The notes: generated by a model from the sequence alone, not told the origin. 64,000 nucleotides of DNA from Saprospiraceae bacterium (GCA_016710265.1 JADJJL010000003.1:474501-538500), one strand, 5' to 3'; positions 52,361 to 61,446 are shown, counted from the first letter of the stretch. Made by a program: numbers and translations.

Positions 52361-54244
52361 ATGAAAAAAAATGTACTTCTTTTATTGATGCTGATGTGTA
52401 GCATTCATATTTTCTCACAAAAGATTGTGACCAGGGTCAACTCACCTGCCTCTTTGGCTGGAACCAAGATTTTTGCAGGATCAGATTTTGGTGCAGATCT
52501 CAGCTCCAATTTGTGGACAGCTGACGCAGTGCTTGCAGAACCTCTGCTTGCATGCACAGACATTACCAATCCATCCGCTTTGGCGGGTAAAATTGCGGTG
52601 ATTGAACGCGGTATCTGTTTTTTTGATGAAAAAGCATTGAAAGCACAAGAAGCCGGAGCCATCGCAGTAATCATCATCAACCATGGAGATCTTACCAACC
52701 GAGGTGGCCCACCTTATACACTGTTTGTAGCTTTTCCAAATATTGCAGCCCAAGTCACCATACCATGTGTCATGCTTGGATACGACGATAATTTAGCTCT
52801 TAAAGCTGCTTTTGCAGCTGGAGAAACTGTCAACATTAGTATTGGAGCGCTGCCTAGGCAAGCAAACGACCTAGTTATATACACCAATGTTCTTTCAGAT
52901 TATTCAGAAACCTATGCATTTAATCCGGTTTGGGGTGCTTTCCCGGAAGGGATGACTCGACTATCTGGTCAATTTGTATTTCAGCCCGGCAGTTTCTTTC
53001 GCAATGATGGCACTGCTACCATTGACAATGTCAATCTCGAAGTAGCTGTAACACGTGCCGGAACTGAAGTATTTAAACATGTAACCAATGACAATATCTC
53101 TGTTGAGGTGGATTCTATCAGAGGTTTGCTAAACAACCCATTTGATTTATCCACAGTGAATCCAGGTATCAAAATTGGAAATTATGACATTCGTTATGAG
53201 GTGGGTAACGATCAACCGGATCCTGTAAATTTTGACAATGTGTACCGTACTTCTTTTGAAGTAACCGACAACATTCTAAGTAAATCCAGATTTAATACTG
53301 CTGCTAAAGCCCCTCTTGCAGGCCAGTATTGGGGAGGTGGTACGGGTTATAGAGCAGTGATGAATGCTTTCCAGTTGAACTGCGGTATTGGTACCACCTT
53401 CGACAGCATTTTTACAGCAGTTGCTTCCTTAGAACCTCTGGCCGGTCTTTATGTGGAAGGTAGAATTTACAAGGTCAATGACATCAATGGAGACAACGAT
53501 ATCACCAGTGATGAATTGGAATTGGTGGCCGTTGGAAATTATGTTTTTCCAAATACATTTACAGGAAGTTTTGGAACTGTAAGGATGGGATTGGACGATT
53601 TGGTGGGCGATCCAACCACACCTTATACAGTGGATTCGGACAATGCACTTTACTTTTTGAGTGTAGAGTATCCGGGTGGATCCAATACTTTTTACCACGC
53701 CTACGATGTGGATCTCACTCAGCGCCAATATTTCAATTATAAAGACAATCTTCAGGAATTATCTCTGACTGATTATCCATACCTTTCTGTTACTGCCACT
53801 GACGGAACTACAGGAGGTCCAGACCTTTCAATGGCGGGTTTGTTTTATGTTGATTCCAATGGAGATGGCGCAGCGCAAGACGAGGAGATTGCTTTTTTCG
53901 CACCATCAGCCGCATTGGAAATGAACAACTACAATCCAAGTATTCTCTGTTTGGAAGGAGTTGGTGTTAAAGACATTTCTGATATTTTGGATGTGGCTCT
54001 TGAATTAAGTCCAAACCCTACCAAAGAACAATTACAGGTAACATTCACACTCCCTAAAAATTCTGCTGTTCAATACCAAATCATTGGTATGAATGGACAG
54101 GTGGTTTTGGAAAAAACAGAAAAGCTGATTTCTAGAGAATTTAACAGCAGTATCCATGTTGCTCACTTATCCGCAGGTAACTACGTTTTAAAAATACTTA
54201 CAGAAGTTGGTTACATCAAAAAAGCTTTTGTGAAAATGAATTAA
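52361..54244 (+). CDS. Secreted PA-domain protein with EF-hand-like loops and T9SS tail, copy 2
   Basis: 627 residues, signal peptide ending IFSQ. Same order as copy 1: PA domain (GKIAVIERGICFFDEKALKA), beta-rich centre, calcium-type loops DINGDNDITSDE and DSNGDGAAQDEE, T9SS type A tail (LELSPNPTKE). Of the six Cys shared by the PA parts of copies 1, 3 and 4, this copy keeps only three; the first, fourth and sixth are replaced (VLAEP, EKALK, AAFAA). It has a short insertion with a new Cys (SILCLEGVGV) before the tail. Own promoter and terminator. Confidence 0.85.
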   Translation: MKKNVLLLLMLMCSIHIFSQKIVTRVNSPASLAGTKIFAGSDFGADLSSNLWTADAVLAEPLLACTDITNPSALAGKIAVIERGICFFDEKALKAQEAGAIAVIIINHGDLTNRGGPPYTLFVAFPNIAAQVTIPCVMLGYDDNLALKAAFAAGETVNISIGALPRQANDLVIYTNVLSDYSETYAFNPVWGAFPEGMTRLSGQFVFQPGSFFRNDGTATIDNVNLEVAVTRAGTEVFKHVTNDNISVEVDSIRGLLNNPFDLSTVNPGIKIGNYDIRYEVGNDQPDPVNFDNVYRTSFEVTDNILSKSRFNTAAKAPLAGQYWGGGTGYRAVMNAFQLNCGIGTTFDSIFTAVASLEPLAGLYVEGRIYKVNDINGDNDITSDELELVAVGNYVFPNTFTGSFGTVRMGLDDLVGDPTTPYTVDSDNALYFLSVEYPGGSNTFYHAYDVDLTQRQYFNYKDNLQELSLTDYPYLSVTATDGTTGGPDLSMAGLFYVDSNGDGAAQDEEIAFFAPSAALEMNNYNPSILCLEGVGVKDISDILDVALELSPNPTKEQLQVTFTLPKNSAVQYQIIGMNGQVVLEKTEKLISREFNSSIHVAHLSAGNYVLKILTEVGYIKKAFVKMN

Positions 54245-54267
54245 TAATAAATACGGATGCATTTTTA

Positions 54268-54327
54268 AATCACATATTGATCTCTTTCTCTAGTTGGGAA
54301 TGGGTTTCAATATGTGATTTTTTTTTT
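54268..54327 (+). terminator. Intrinsic terminator after PA-protein copy 2
   Basis: 13-bp arms AATCACATATTGA and TCAATATGTGATT, long loop of about 26 nt, then a run of Ts. The whole stretch, loop included, is nearly the same as 58849-58909 after copy 4. Confidence 0.85.
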
Positions 54328-54475
54328 GAAAACAGTTTATATTAAATCAAGTTTGCCAAGAAGTTTGACAAAATGATATTTTAAATCGGTAAGACTAAAC
54401 GAGAATCAATGACCTCAAAAACCAATTTAAATTTTTTTATAAGAAATTTATTTCTATAATCACAAAAATTTGAAT

Positions 54476-56317
54476 ATGAAAAGACTTTTATTAATTTCTA
54501 TTTTTTTTACTTTATTGATAAGTCTTTCAGGACAAAAAGTTATTCTTCGTATCAATGAACCAAGCGAAAACAAAGGAAATTTGAAATTCATTGTTGCTGA
54601 ATTTGGCAGAAGTTTAAATACGGGTATTATTCATGCTGATGCGATTTGTGCAGAACCGCTGATTGCTTGTAGACCATTGGACAATGCAGCTGCAATGCAA
54701 GGAAAGATAGCAATTATTGGACGTGGGACATGCTCTTTTATGGAAAAATGTATCAACGCCCAAAATGCAGGTGCGGTAGCAATAATTATATATAACAATA
54801 TTCCATTGGCTGGCCCTTTTGTTATGACCGGAACAAATCCTAATATCACCATTCCTTGCGTGACGATTTCTACTGGAGACGGAGAATTACTTAAGAGCTC
54901 CTGTCTATCTGGAGAAAAAATCAATATCAGCATTGGTTTTTTACCAAGACAAGAAAACGATTTAGCCATTTATATCAAGGAGATGCCATTATATTCTGAG
55001 CCATATGTTTTTAATCCACCATGGGGTGCCATACCTGAATTCGAAATTAATAAATTAGATGAATTTTTCTTATCTCCAATAGTTCATTACAAAAATGAGG
55101 GAATATATCCAAGGGATAACATCCAATTATCGGTAGAGATTTCGAGAAATGCCACTGAGTTAAATTCACAATCCATCTCGGACCAGAATCCTCTTGATGT
55201 AGATTCAATTAAAGCTGCGGTTTTTAAAAGTATTGACTTAGCTAGTTTGCCATCAAAAGATATGTTAGTTGGTAAATATAATATCAATTATAAGGTAGGA
55301 AATACTTTACAAGATTCGATAGAATATAACAATATTCATGGTACTTTTTTCAATGTCACACAGAATATTTATTCTAAAGGGCGATTTGATATGGCAACCA
55401 AGACAGGCTTGGTTAGACAGTACTGGGGTGGAAATGAACATTTTTACAAATTAGTTTTACCTATTTACATTAGAAATGGAAAGTATGCGACTATAGATAG
55501 TTTGTTTACAGCTGTAGCTTCAAATGGCCCTTTGGCAAATTCGGGTATTGAAGTAGGACTTTATAAATTTACAGATTTTAACAACGATGGCAATGTTTCA
55601 AATGAAGAGCTTGAAATAGTCGCTGTAGGCTATTATTTATTTCCTAATGATTATAGTTCAAATATTGGAAACCAGTGTCGAATGAAATTGGAAAGTTTAG
55701 TCGGCAATCCAAATTCTCCTTATATAATAGATGAAGACGATGCATTGTATTTTGCAAGTATTAGTCCTCTTATTGCACATACCCCAATTTACTTTGGATT
55801 TGACTCTGATTTTTCACAAAGGAGTTATTTCAGGTTGAAAGAATCCTTCAATAAACTTGAAGTTAAAGATTATCCATATCTTGCTGTTAGTACTGAGCTT
55901 GACTCTAATGGAAATATCAATATTTTCAATGGTGATTTGTTTTTTGTCGATTCCAATGATGATGGAGTTGAACAGGATGAAGAGATCGCATTCTTTGCAC
56001 CAACCATTGCACTTGAGATAAACCGCATAACTGGCAATGATGTAGATCTCAGTGGAAATTTAGATATACCACTTGAGTTAAGTCCTGTTCCTGTTAAAGA
56101 TATTTTGGTGGCCACATTTAGTCTGCCTGAAGCCACAAAAGTCAATTATCAAATTATTACATCAAATGGTCAGATTGTTTTCTCTCAGGATGAGCAAGTT
56201 GTCATGAAAGATTTTGAAACCACTTTTAATTTATCTAGTTTGCCTGTCGGAACCTATTTCTTAAAAATCAATACATACAAAGGCTACATTAAAAAGTCTT
56301 TTGTGAAAATGAATTAA
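54476..56317 (+). CDS. Secreted PA-domain protein with EF-hand-like loops and T9SS tail, copy 3
   Basis: 613 residues from ATG 54476; the TTG two codons upstream is not needed. Signal peptide ends SLSGQ. PA domain (GKIAIIGRGTCSFMEKCINA) with all six Cys, beta-rich centre, calcium-type loops DFNNDGNVSNEE and DSNDDGVEQDEE, T9SS tail (LELSPVPVKD). It is the most divergent copy in the centre and more AT-rich in its codons than the others. Separate transcription is likely because terminators lie on both sides. Confidence 0.85.
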   Translation: MKRLLLISIFFTLLISLSGQKVILRINEPSENKGNLKFIVAEFGRSLNTGIIHADAICAEPLIACRPLDNAAAMQGKIAIIGRGTCSFMEKCINAQNAGAVAIIIYNNIPLAGPFVMTGTNPNITIPCVTISTGDGELLKSSCLSGEKINISIGFLPRQENDLAIYIKEMPLYSEPYVFNPPWGAIPEFEINKLDEFFLSPIVHYKNEGIYPRDNIQLSVEISRNATELNSQSISDQNPLDVDSIKAAVFKSIDLASLPSKDMLVGKYNINYKVGNTLQDSIEYNNIHGTFFNVTQNIYSKGRFDMATKTGLVRQYWGGNEHFYKLVLPIYIRNGKYATIDSLFTAVASNGPLANSGIEVGLYKFTDFNNDGNVSNEELEIVAVGYYLFPNDYSSNIGNQCRMKLESLVGNPNSPYIIDEDDALYFASISPLIAHTPIYFGFDSDFSQRSYFRLKESFNKLEVKDYPYLAVSTELDSNGNINIFNGDLFFVDSNDDGVEQDEEIAFFAPTIALEINRITGNDVDLSGNLDIPLELSPVPVKDILVATFSLPEATKVNYQIITSNGQIVFSQDEQVVMKDFETTFNLSSLPVGTYFLKINTYKGYIKKSFVKMN

Positions 56318-56344
56318 TAATTACATTTTTCAGATTGATACAAT

Positions 56345-56380
56345 AGCCCTCTGGATTAATATTCCGAGGGCTGTTTTATT
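56345..56380 (+). terminator. Intrinsic terminator after PA-protein copy 3
   Basis: Arms AGCCCTC(T)GG and CCGAGGGCT, with one bulged T and a 9-nt loop, followed by GTTTTATTTTAT. Begins 28 bp past the stop codon. Confidence 0.8.
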
Positions 56381-56936
56381 TTATAGAATTAAATAGAATG
56401 ATCATTTATTTTGTTAGCCTTCATTTTCTTTAAATATAAGCCTTGGTTCAATTGTAGATTTAAAATTTTACTCGTTAATTTTAAGTTGGAGAATGTCGAT
56501 TTTATTTTAATAATACTTTCGACTATTTGAATTTAATATCTCCAAATCATGATTTAAAAATTCTTTAAGCTTCAAATTTATAGTTCCAAATAATTTAATA
56601 GAATCTATAAATATAGACAATTATTTTCATTTTTCTTAGAATTATTTATTAAAAATTATTTGAAGAAGTGTTGGTTCTAAGACTTTCCATCATCACAAAA
56701 ACCCTTAAAAATAAAGGCCATTCGGGTTTATCCGAAATTTGAATTTCTTGTCTTATGGCAATTTGGAAATGAATGTTATTATAGTTTGAGAGCCATTTAG
56801 ATAAGTGCAAAAAAAGATTTATTATTTAATAAAAGTCACTAATTTATTTTTCAATCGTTGCAATAGAAATGGGAATGTATTTTCAAAAGTTATTTTGGAA
56901 GATCATTTTATAAATTGTAACCATAAAAATTATCAT
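56381..56936. other. Gene-free AT-rich stretch before PA-protein copy 4
   Basis: About 550 bp, strongly AT-rich, with no recognised gene, repeat or structured RNA. An in-frame extension of copy 4 to a GTG at 56805 exists but would place 44 implausible residues before the signal peptide. The stretch presumably carries the promoter of copy 4; no clear TAnnTTTG pair was identified. Confidence 0.5.
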
Positions 56937-58826
56937 ATGAAAAGACTTTTACTTTTTTCTATTTATTGTACGCTTTTTATTGGCCTTTCCGGACAAAAAA
57001 TCATTGTTCGAATCAATGAACCAAACAACCTTAAAGGCGTATACCATTTCTTTGCGGCAAATTTTGGTGGGAGTTTATCAGGAGCAGAATTAACAGCAGA
57101 TGGAGCATGTGCACAACCCATCCAAGCTTGTATGGCACTGACCAATCCGTCTGAGTTGGCTGGTAAAATTGCACTGATTGATCGCGGTACTTGTTCCTTC
57201 GATGAAAAATGTTTGTTTGCACAGCAAGCAGGTGCGGTGGGAGTTGTGATGATGAATCACAACGATCTCAACAACAGAGGTGGAATCCCTTTTGTGATGG
57301 GTGTCGCCACCCAATCGATCGCTGATCAAATCACCATTCCATGTGTCATGATCAGTTATGAAGATGGAGTAAAATTAAAAGCAGCTTGTGCTTCCGGAGC
57401 CATCATCAACCTCACGATTGGACTGGTTCCCAAGCAGGAGAAAGACATAGCCATTCACAAAAGAAATACTATGATTATAGCAACTGGTTCAAGTTTTAGT
57501 CAAACAATGGTCAACCATCCTGCTTATGGAGCAATTCCAAGCGCAGAAATAAAAAATGAAGGAGATTTTAACATTTTGCCCGGAGTTTATTTTTCAAATG
57601 ATGGAAACACGACTGTACAAAATTTAGATTTATCTGTAGACATTCAAAAATCGAACACTACTATTTTTGATCACAAAACAAATGATAAAATCAGCCTCGA
57701 CCCGGATTCTATTTCAAGATTGCAAAACAGCAATTTCGAATTTAATACAGTGGATACTTCTGGAAGAGTCGGAACTTATAACTTAACTTACAATATTGGA
57801 AATGGTGAACCTGATGACATTGGTATTGACAATACTCACTCCACAAATTTCAATATTACAAACAATTTGTTTTCAAAATGTAGATTGGACGGTGCCACCA
57901 AAAATCCAAACATTGGATCTTTGGTTTGGGGAGGTCAGAACGATTACAGAGAATTGATGATGCCCATCCTTTTTAAAAATGGAAAATCTGCAGTACTGGA
58001 CAGTTTATTTGCTTATGTACAAATGGGTGGTGGTGCAACTTTGGCAAATGTTTATCTTGAAGGTAGAATTTATAAATTTACAGACATCAATGTAGACAAT
58101 AATATTTCCAATGATGAGCTGGAATTGGTAGCGCTAGGGTTTACCAGCTTTCCTCCAACATTCACTGAAGCTTCTGCCATACTGAGATTAAAACTAGAAT
58201 CCTTGGTTGGTTCATCTGAAATTTATACGATAGAAGATAACAATACTTTATTTTTTGCGACCATTCGTTATGACGGAGGAAGTGGAGGAATTTTCTTTGG
58301 ATATGACATGGATTATCACCAGGAAAATAATTTCTTATTAAAACAAAGTTTGGGCACACTCGAAATAACGGATTATCCATATCTGACCTGTAGTGCCAAG
58401 GATGCCATCACCGATGTACCAGATATTGAAAACAGCGCTGGGTTGTTTTATATTGATGCCAATGGAAGCGGAGCCTTGGATACTTTTGAAACTGCCTATT
58501 TTACCCCATCTATGGTGCTGCAAGTAAGCTATCCTCCTCCTGTAAACACTAAGGATATCAGCGGAGAACTGGATGTACATATTGAATTAAGTCCTGTACC
58601 TGCCAAAGATCTTTTAGTCGCAAGCTTTAGTTTACCAACAGCAACCAAGGTAAATTATCAATTGATATCTTCCAATGGCCAGCTGGTATTTAACCAGGAC
58701 GACCATGTGGTTGCCAAAGATTTTAAAACCAGTTTTCAGATTGGTTCACTGCCTGTTGGAACTTATTACCTAAAAATCAATACAGACAAAGGTTTCATTA
58801 AAAAGTCTTTTGTGAAAATGAATTAA
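56937..58826 (+). CDS. Secreted PA-domain protein with EF-hand-like loops and T9SS tail, copy 4
   Basis: 629 residues from ATG 56937, which precedes the signal peptide MKRLLLFSIYCTLFIGLSGQ. PA domain (GKIALIDRGTCSFDEKCLFA) with six Cys, beta-rich centre, one loop DINVDNNISNDE and a second, degraded loop DANGSGALDTFE, in which the middle Asp is Ser. T9SS tail LELSPVPAKD to KKSFVKMN. The N-terminal PA region is closest to copies 1 and 2 (NHNDLNNRGG resembles NHGDLTNRGG of copy 2), whereas the tail is closest to copies 1 and 3. Confidence 0.85.
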   Translation: MKRLLLFSIYCTLFIGLSGQKIIVRINEPNNLKGVYHFFAANFGGSLSGAELTADGACAQPIQACMALTNPSELAGKIALIDRGTCSFDEKCLFAQQAGAVGVVMMNHNDLNNRGGIPFVMGVATQSIADQITIPCVMISYEDGVKLKAACASGAIINLTIGLVPKQEKDIAIHKRNTMIIATGSSFSQTMVNHPAYGAIPSAEIKNEGDFNILPGVYFSNDGNTTVQNLDLSVDIQKSNTTIFDHKTNDKISLDPDSISRLQNSNFEFNTVDTSGRVGTYNLTYNIGNGEPDDIGIDNTHSTNFNITNNLFSKCRLDGATKNPNIGSLVWGGQNDYRELMMPILFKNGKSAVLDSLFAYVQMGGGATLANVYLEGRIYKFTDINVDNNISNDELELVALGFTSFPPTFTEASAILRLKLESLVGSSEIYTIEDNNTLFFATIRYDGGSGGIFFGYDMDYHQENNFLLKQSLGTLEITDYPYLTCSAKDAITDVPDIENSAGLFYIDANGSGALDTFETAYFTPSMVLQVSYPPPVNTKDISGELDVHIELSPVPAKDLLVASFSLPTATKVNYQLISSNGQLVFNQDDHVVAKDFKTSFQIGSLPVGTYYLKINTDKGFIKKSFVKMN

Positions 58827-58848
58827 TATTAAATACGGAAGCATTTTT

Positions 58849-58909
58849 AAATCACATATTGTTCTCTTTCTCTAATTGTGAATGGGTTTCAATATGTGAT
58901 TTTTTTTTG
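58849..58909 (+). terminator. Intrinsic terminator after PA-protein copy 4
   Basis: 12-bp arms AATCACATATTG and CAATATGTGATT, long loop, T-run. It is a near copy of the terminator after copy 2, so the 3' flank was duplicated together with the gene. Confidence 0.85.
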
Positions 58910-58932
58910 ATGATAATATCTATTATTTTAAT

Positions 58933-59194
58933 TCTTACTTTCTTTTGCGTGGCCAAAAGATGACCGAACGACCCATGCTAACAGCATGGTGGCGTATGAC
59001 AATGCGCCAAGTGAGGGAACGCGTAAGCGAACGATTCATGCTTTTTGACAAGTGTCGAAGGACACTGCAACAAGTTAAGGAGCGTGTAAACGAGAAGCAA
59101 AGAAAAGCCACCGGCTGGGCCTCTCGCTCACCCATCATCACTTTTGCCGCTGTGCTAAAAAAACTCACACCTTCGGTGCTCAAACAGTTTGTCT
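58933..59194. repeat. Cluster of modular two-hairpin repeats, left of the IS element
   Basis: Begins TTCTTACTTTCTTTTG, which recurs inverted at about 61160-61178. Two units follow: 58967-59029 (AACGA, hairpin CCATGC TAACA GCATGG, hairpin TGGCG...CGCCA, tail AAGTGAGGGAACGCGTAAGC) and 59030-59092 (AACGA, hairpin AGTGTC GAAG GACACT, tail AAGTTAAGGAGCGTGTAAAC). The remainder to the IS end contains GTGCTAAAAAAACTCAC, which reappears inverted right of the IS. ORFs here on both strands are translations of the repeat, not genes. Confidence 0.65.
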
Positions 59195-59228
59195 TGTCCT
59201 GAAATAGGTTTACACTAAAAAGTAAAAA

Positions 59229-59675
59229 ATGGACAGAAAAAACAATCATAAGTCAGGTAGGTACTACAGTATTGAAGAAAGACACAAAATCATCCAGGAG
59301 TATATTTCTAGACAATGTACAAAAGCTGAGATTTGGGAGAAGTACACAGGCCAAAAACAAGAGCATGGTAACTTATTAAAGTGGATGAGACAATTGGGTT
59401 ACAATACAGGAAATAGAACCAAAAGGCCTAATATTGTATCAAATTTACATGATATGCCACATAAAAAGAAAAAAGTGGATAGTTCTGATTTAGTAGATGA
59501 GCAATTATTTGAAAATCTTCAATTGAAAAAGAGAATTGTAGAATTGGAAAGACAATTAAAAGATGCAGAACTTAAAGCGATTGCTTTTTCAACAATGGTT
59601 GATATTGCCGAAAAGGAATTTAAAATTCCAATTAGAAAAAGCTCAATACCAAACCATAGAAGCCATGAAGAATAA
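59229..59675 (+). CDS. IS3-family transposase OrfA
   Basis: 148 residues. The N-terminal helix-turn-helix region (YYSIEERHKIIQEYISRQC, then KAEIWEKYTGQ) should bind the terminal repeats. The C-terminal half is a leucine-zipper-like helix (LKKRIVELERQLKDAELKAI) ending KEFKIPIRKSSIPNH, typical of Bacteroidota IS3 OrfA proteins. The run of As at 59635-59639 could allow a -1 frameshift into orfB to make the OrfAB transposase. Overlaps orfB by 11 bp. Confidence 0.85.
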   Translation: MDRKNNHKSGRYYSIEERHKIIQEYISRQCTKAEIWEKYTGQKQEHGNLLKWMRQLGYNTGNRTKRPNIVSNLHDMPHKKKKVDSSDLVDEQLFENLQLKKRIVELERQLKDAELKAIAFSTMVDIAEKEFKIPIRKSSIPNHRSHEE

Positions 59676-60593
59676 TTTTGGACACATAGGATTAGCCAAG
59701 CTATGTGGATGGTTTGGGATTAGTAGACAGGCTTATTATCAAAACAATTGGGAAGGAATTTCAAGTACTTTGGAAGAAGAGATTATCATAAAACAAATTA
59801 AATTCATTAGAAATAAGCATAGAAAAATAGGGACCAGAAAACTCTATGAAATGATTCAACCATTTTTACTGGAACATCAAATAAAAATGGGTCGAGATGC
59901 TTTATTTAATATGCTGGCAGACAATCATCTGTTGATAAGAAAACGTAAACGCAGAATTCAAACTACTAATTCTTATCATTGGCTTAGAAAGTATCCTAAT
60001 CTAATAAAAAACTTGGTTCCAACATCCTGTAATCAATTATGGGTCAGTGATATAACTTACTGGAAGATAAGTACTGGGGAACATCTATATATCAGTCTTA
60101 TTACGGATGCATATTCTCATAAAATTGTAGGATATCATGTTGCTCAAACATTGGAAACTGTAGAAAGCACCTATGCTTTGAAAATGGCTCTCTCTGGCCT
60201 TATGGTGGGCCCAGAGAGCCATTTTCAACTTACACATCATTCAGATAGAGGAATTCAATATTGTAGCCACAATTATGTAAAGCTCCTTCAGGATAATAAT
60301 ATACAAATTAGCATGACTGAAAATGGAGATCCTTTGGAGAACGCAATAGCGGAACGAGTAAATGGTATCATAAAGGAGGAATACTTAGAAACTTATGAAA
60401 TAGAAGACATTAAAGAAGCAAGGGAGCTTTTGAAAATGTAATTGGTCTTTACAACGAAGAAAGACCCCACATGAGCATCGGTAATTTGACACCTAATCAA
60501 ATCCATCAATCGAATAAACCAATTAAAACAAATAAATTATGGAAGAATTATTATTCAAAACAAACTACTTTTGTAAACCCAATTCAGGACTAA
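59665..60593 (+). pseudogene. IS3-family transposase OrfB, frameshifted
   Basis: From ATG 59665 the frame runs to TAA 60439-60441. It includes an HTH_21-like region (KIGTRKLYEMIQPF) and the DDE integrase core: Asp in LWVSDITYWK, Asp in THHSDRGIQYC and Glu in ENAIAERVNGI. At about 60424-60427 the frame is lost. In the -1 frame the conserved family ending continues from AFENVIGLYNEERPHMS through LTPNQIHQ and ends at TAA 60591. A single missing base (GAGGCT to GAGCT) explains it. The catalytic residues lie before the break, but ~55 C-terminal residues are lost. Confidence 0.85.
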
Positions 60594-60673
60594 AAAAGAG
60601 CTGTAAACTCTATATAGGACTAAAATGGAATTGTAAACTTATTTAAATTAAACCTGTAAACTTATTTTAGGAC
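60572..60673. repeat. Four subterminal copies of the IS inverted repeat
   Basis: TGTAAACCCAATTCAGGAC (60572), TGTAAACTCTATATAGGAC (60602), TGTAAACTTATTTAAATT (60632, degenerate) and TGTAAACTTATTTTAGGAC (60655) are direct repeats with start-to-start spacing of 30, 30 and 23 bp. The left end has only one copy. The first overlaps the end of orfB. They are probably extra transposase-binding sites. Confidence 0.75.
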
Positions 60674-61440
60674 GAGTCAGTTTTTAGCACGGGCGCGGCA
60701 TTCAGTGGATGGTGAATGAACGATCTACGCCAAGGGCATAGTGAAGCAAGACAGTGCTTCAAGTGATTGAACCGTAACGGAAGCTGCAAAGCCCTAGGCC
60801 GGCACTTGAATTGGGATTTACGGGTGACCAGAAATTTTACTTTGAACGAAATTAAAAGATCCTTTCTAAACTAGCGACCCCAAAGAGGCAGATTTTGGTA
60901 ATGAATTTGCTCGACTCTATTAATCCAAAAAAAATATTTAGTAATCATTAAATATTTTGGATTGTCACAAAAAACCAGCGAAAGGTTTGTAGAGCGGGAA
61001 ATCCAGTCCCCAAGTACCCTTGGGGACGCCCGCTCGGAGAACCTGGTCACGCCAACGGCGTGATCGCCTTTTTTTGTGACGAGTTTTCTTTGCTTACGCT
61101 TACGCGCTCCTTCACTTTTTGAGCTGTTGCTCAAAACTGTTTCACAGTTCGTTCAGTCGTGGTCAAAAGAAAGTAAGAATAAAAAAAAGAGAGACTGTTT
61201 ATGGCTCCCTTACTCGTTCCTTCATGCCTTCGGCTTGACAAGTCACTTCTAGGAGTATCCTTCGACACCAATCTGTTAGCTTGGATCGTTCGTTCACATA
61301 TCAAAGACCAATATCTTGGTTTTCAGGATTAAATTCATCCCTCAGGCAGCGTTTTAGGTAGTTGACAGTTCATACATAAGATCCCTGTACCCAACTGAGT
61401 CAGCTTGGGGAGACAGGCTATTTATTTAAATTTGTAAACA
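60674..61440. repeat. Gene-free region with modular two-hairpin repeats, right of the IS element
   Basis: Units of the same family as at 58967-59092: 60719-60780 on the plus strand (AACGATC, hairpin TGAAGC...GCTTCA, tail AAGTGATTGAACCGTAACGG); 61097-61153 on the minus strand (AACGA, TTTGAGC aac AGCTCAAA, tail AAGTGAAGGAGCGCGTAAGC); and 61207-61290 on the minus strand (AACGATCCAAGCTAACAG...). At 60990-61065 there are more small palindromes (CCCAAG...CTTGGG, CACGCCAACGGCGTG). The segment 61291-61440 shows nothing recognisable. The 87-residue minus-strand ORF at 60871-61134 is a translation of the repeat. Confidence 0.6.
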
Positions 61441-61446
61441 AGTGGT

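Larger units (their letters stand above)
59196..60673 (+). mobile_element. IS3-family insertion sequence, 1478 bp
   Basis: Bounded by 19-bp imperfect inverted repeats: GTCCTGAAATAGGTTTACA at 59196-59214 and TGTAAACTTATTTTAGGAC at 60655-60673 (17 of 19 positions pair). Inside are overlapping orfA and orfB of an IS3-type transposase. No convincing target-site duplication was seen at the edges. OrfB has a frameshift near its 3' end, so this copy is probably inactive unless the shift is an assembly error or is recoded. Confidence 0.85.

Noticed and set aside
58935..59249. Overlapping ORFs on both strands (85 and 104 residues) left of the IS element
   Set aside because: They translate the modular hairpin repeats; arginine- and serine-rich frames on both strands are an artefact of the repeat.
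59190..60680. Target-site duplication of the IS element
   Set aside because: The 3-5 bp on either side of the inverted repeats do not match convincingly, so no duplication is claimed.
60690..60840. Possible tRNA or structured RNA gene in the GC-richer stretch after the IS
   Set aside because: No cloverleaf, anticodon arm or T-loop consensus could be drawn; it fits the modular repeat family better.
60871..61134. 87-residue minus-strand ORF
   Set aside because: Its reading frame follows the AAGTGAAGGAGCGCGTAAGC tail and adjacent palindromes, a known source of false ORFs.
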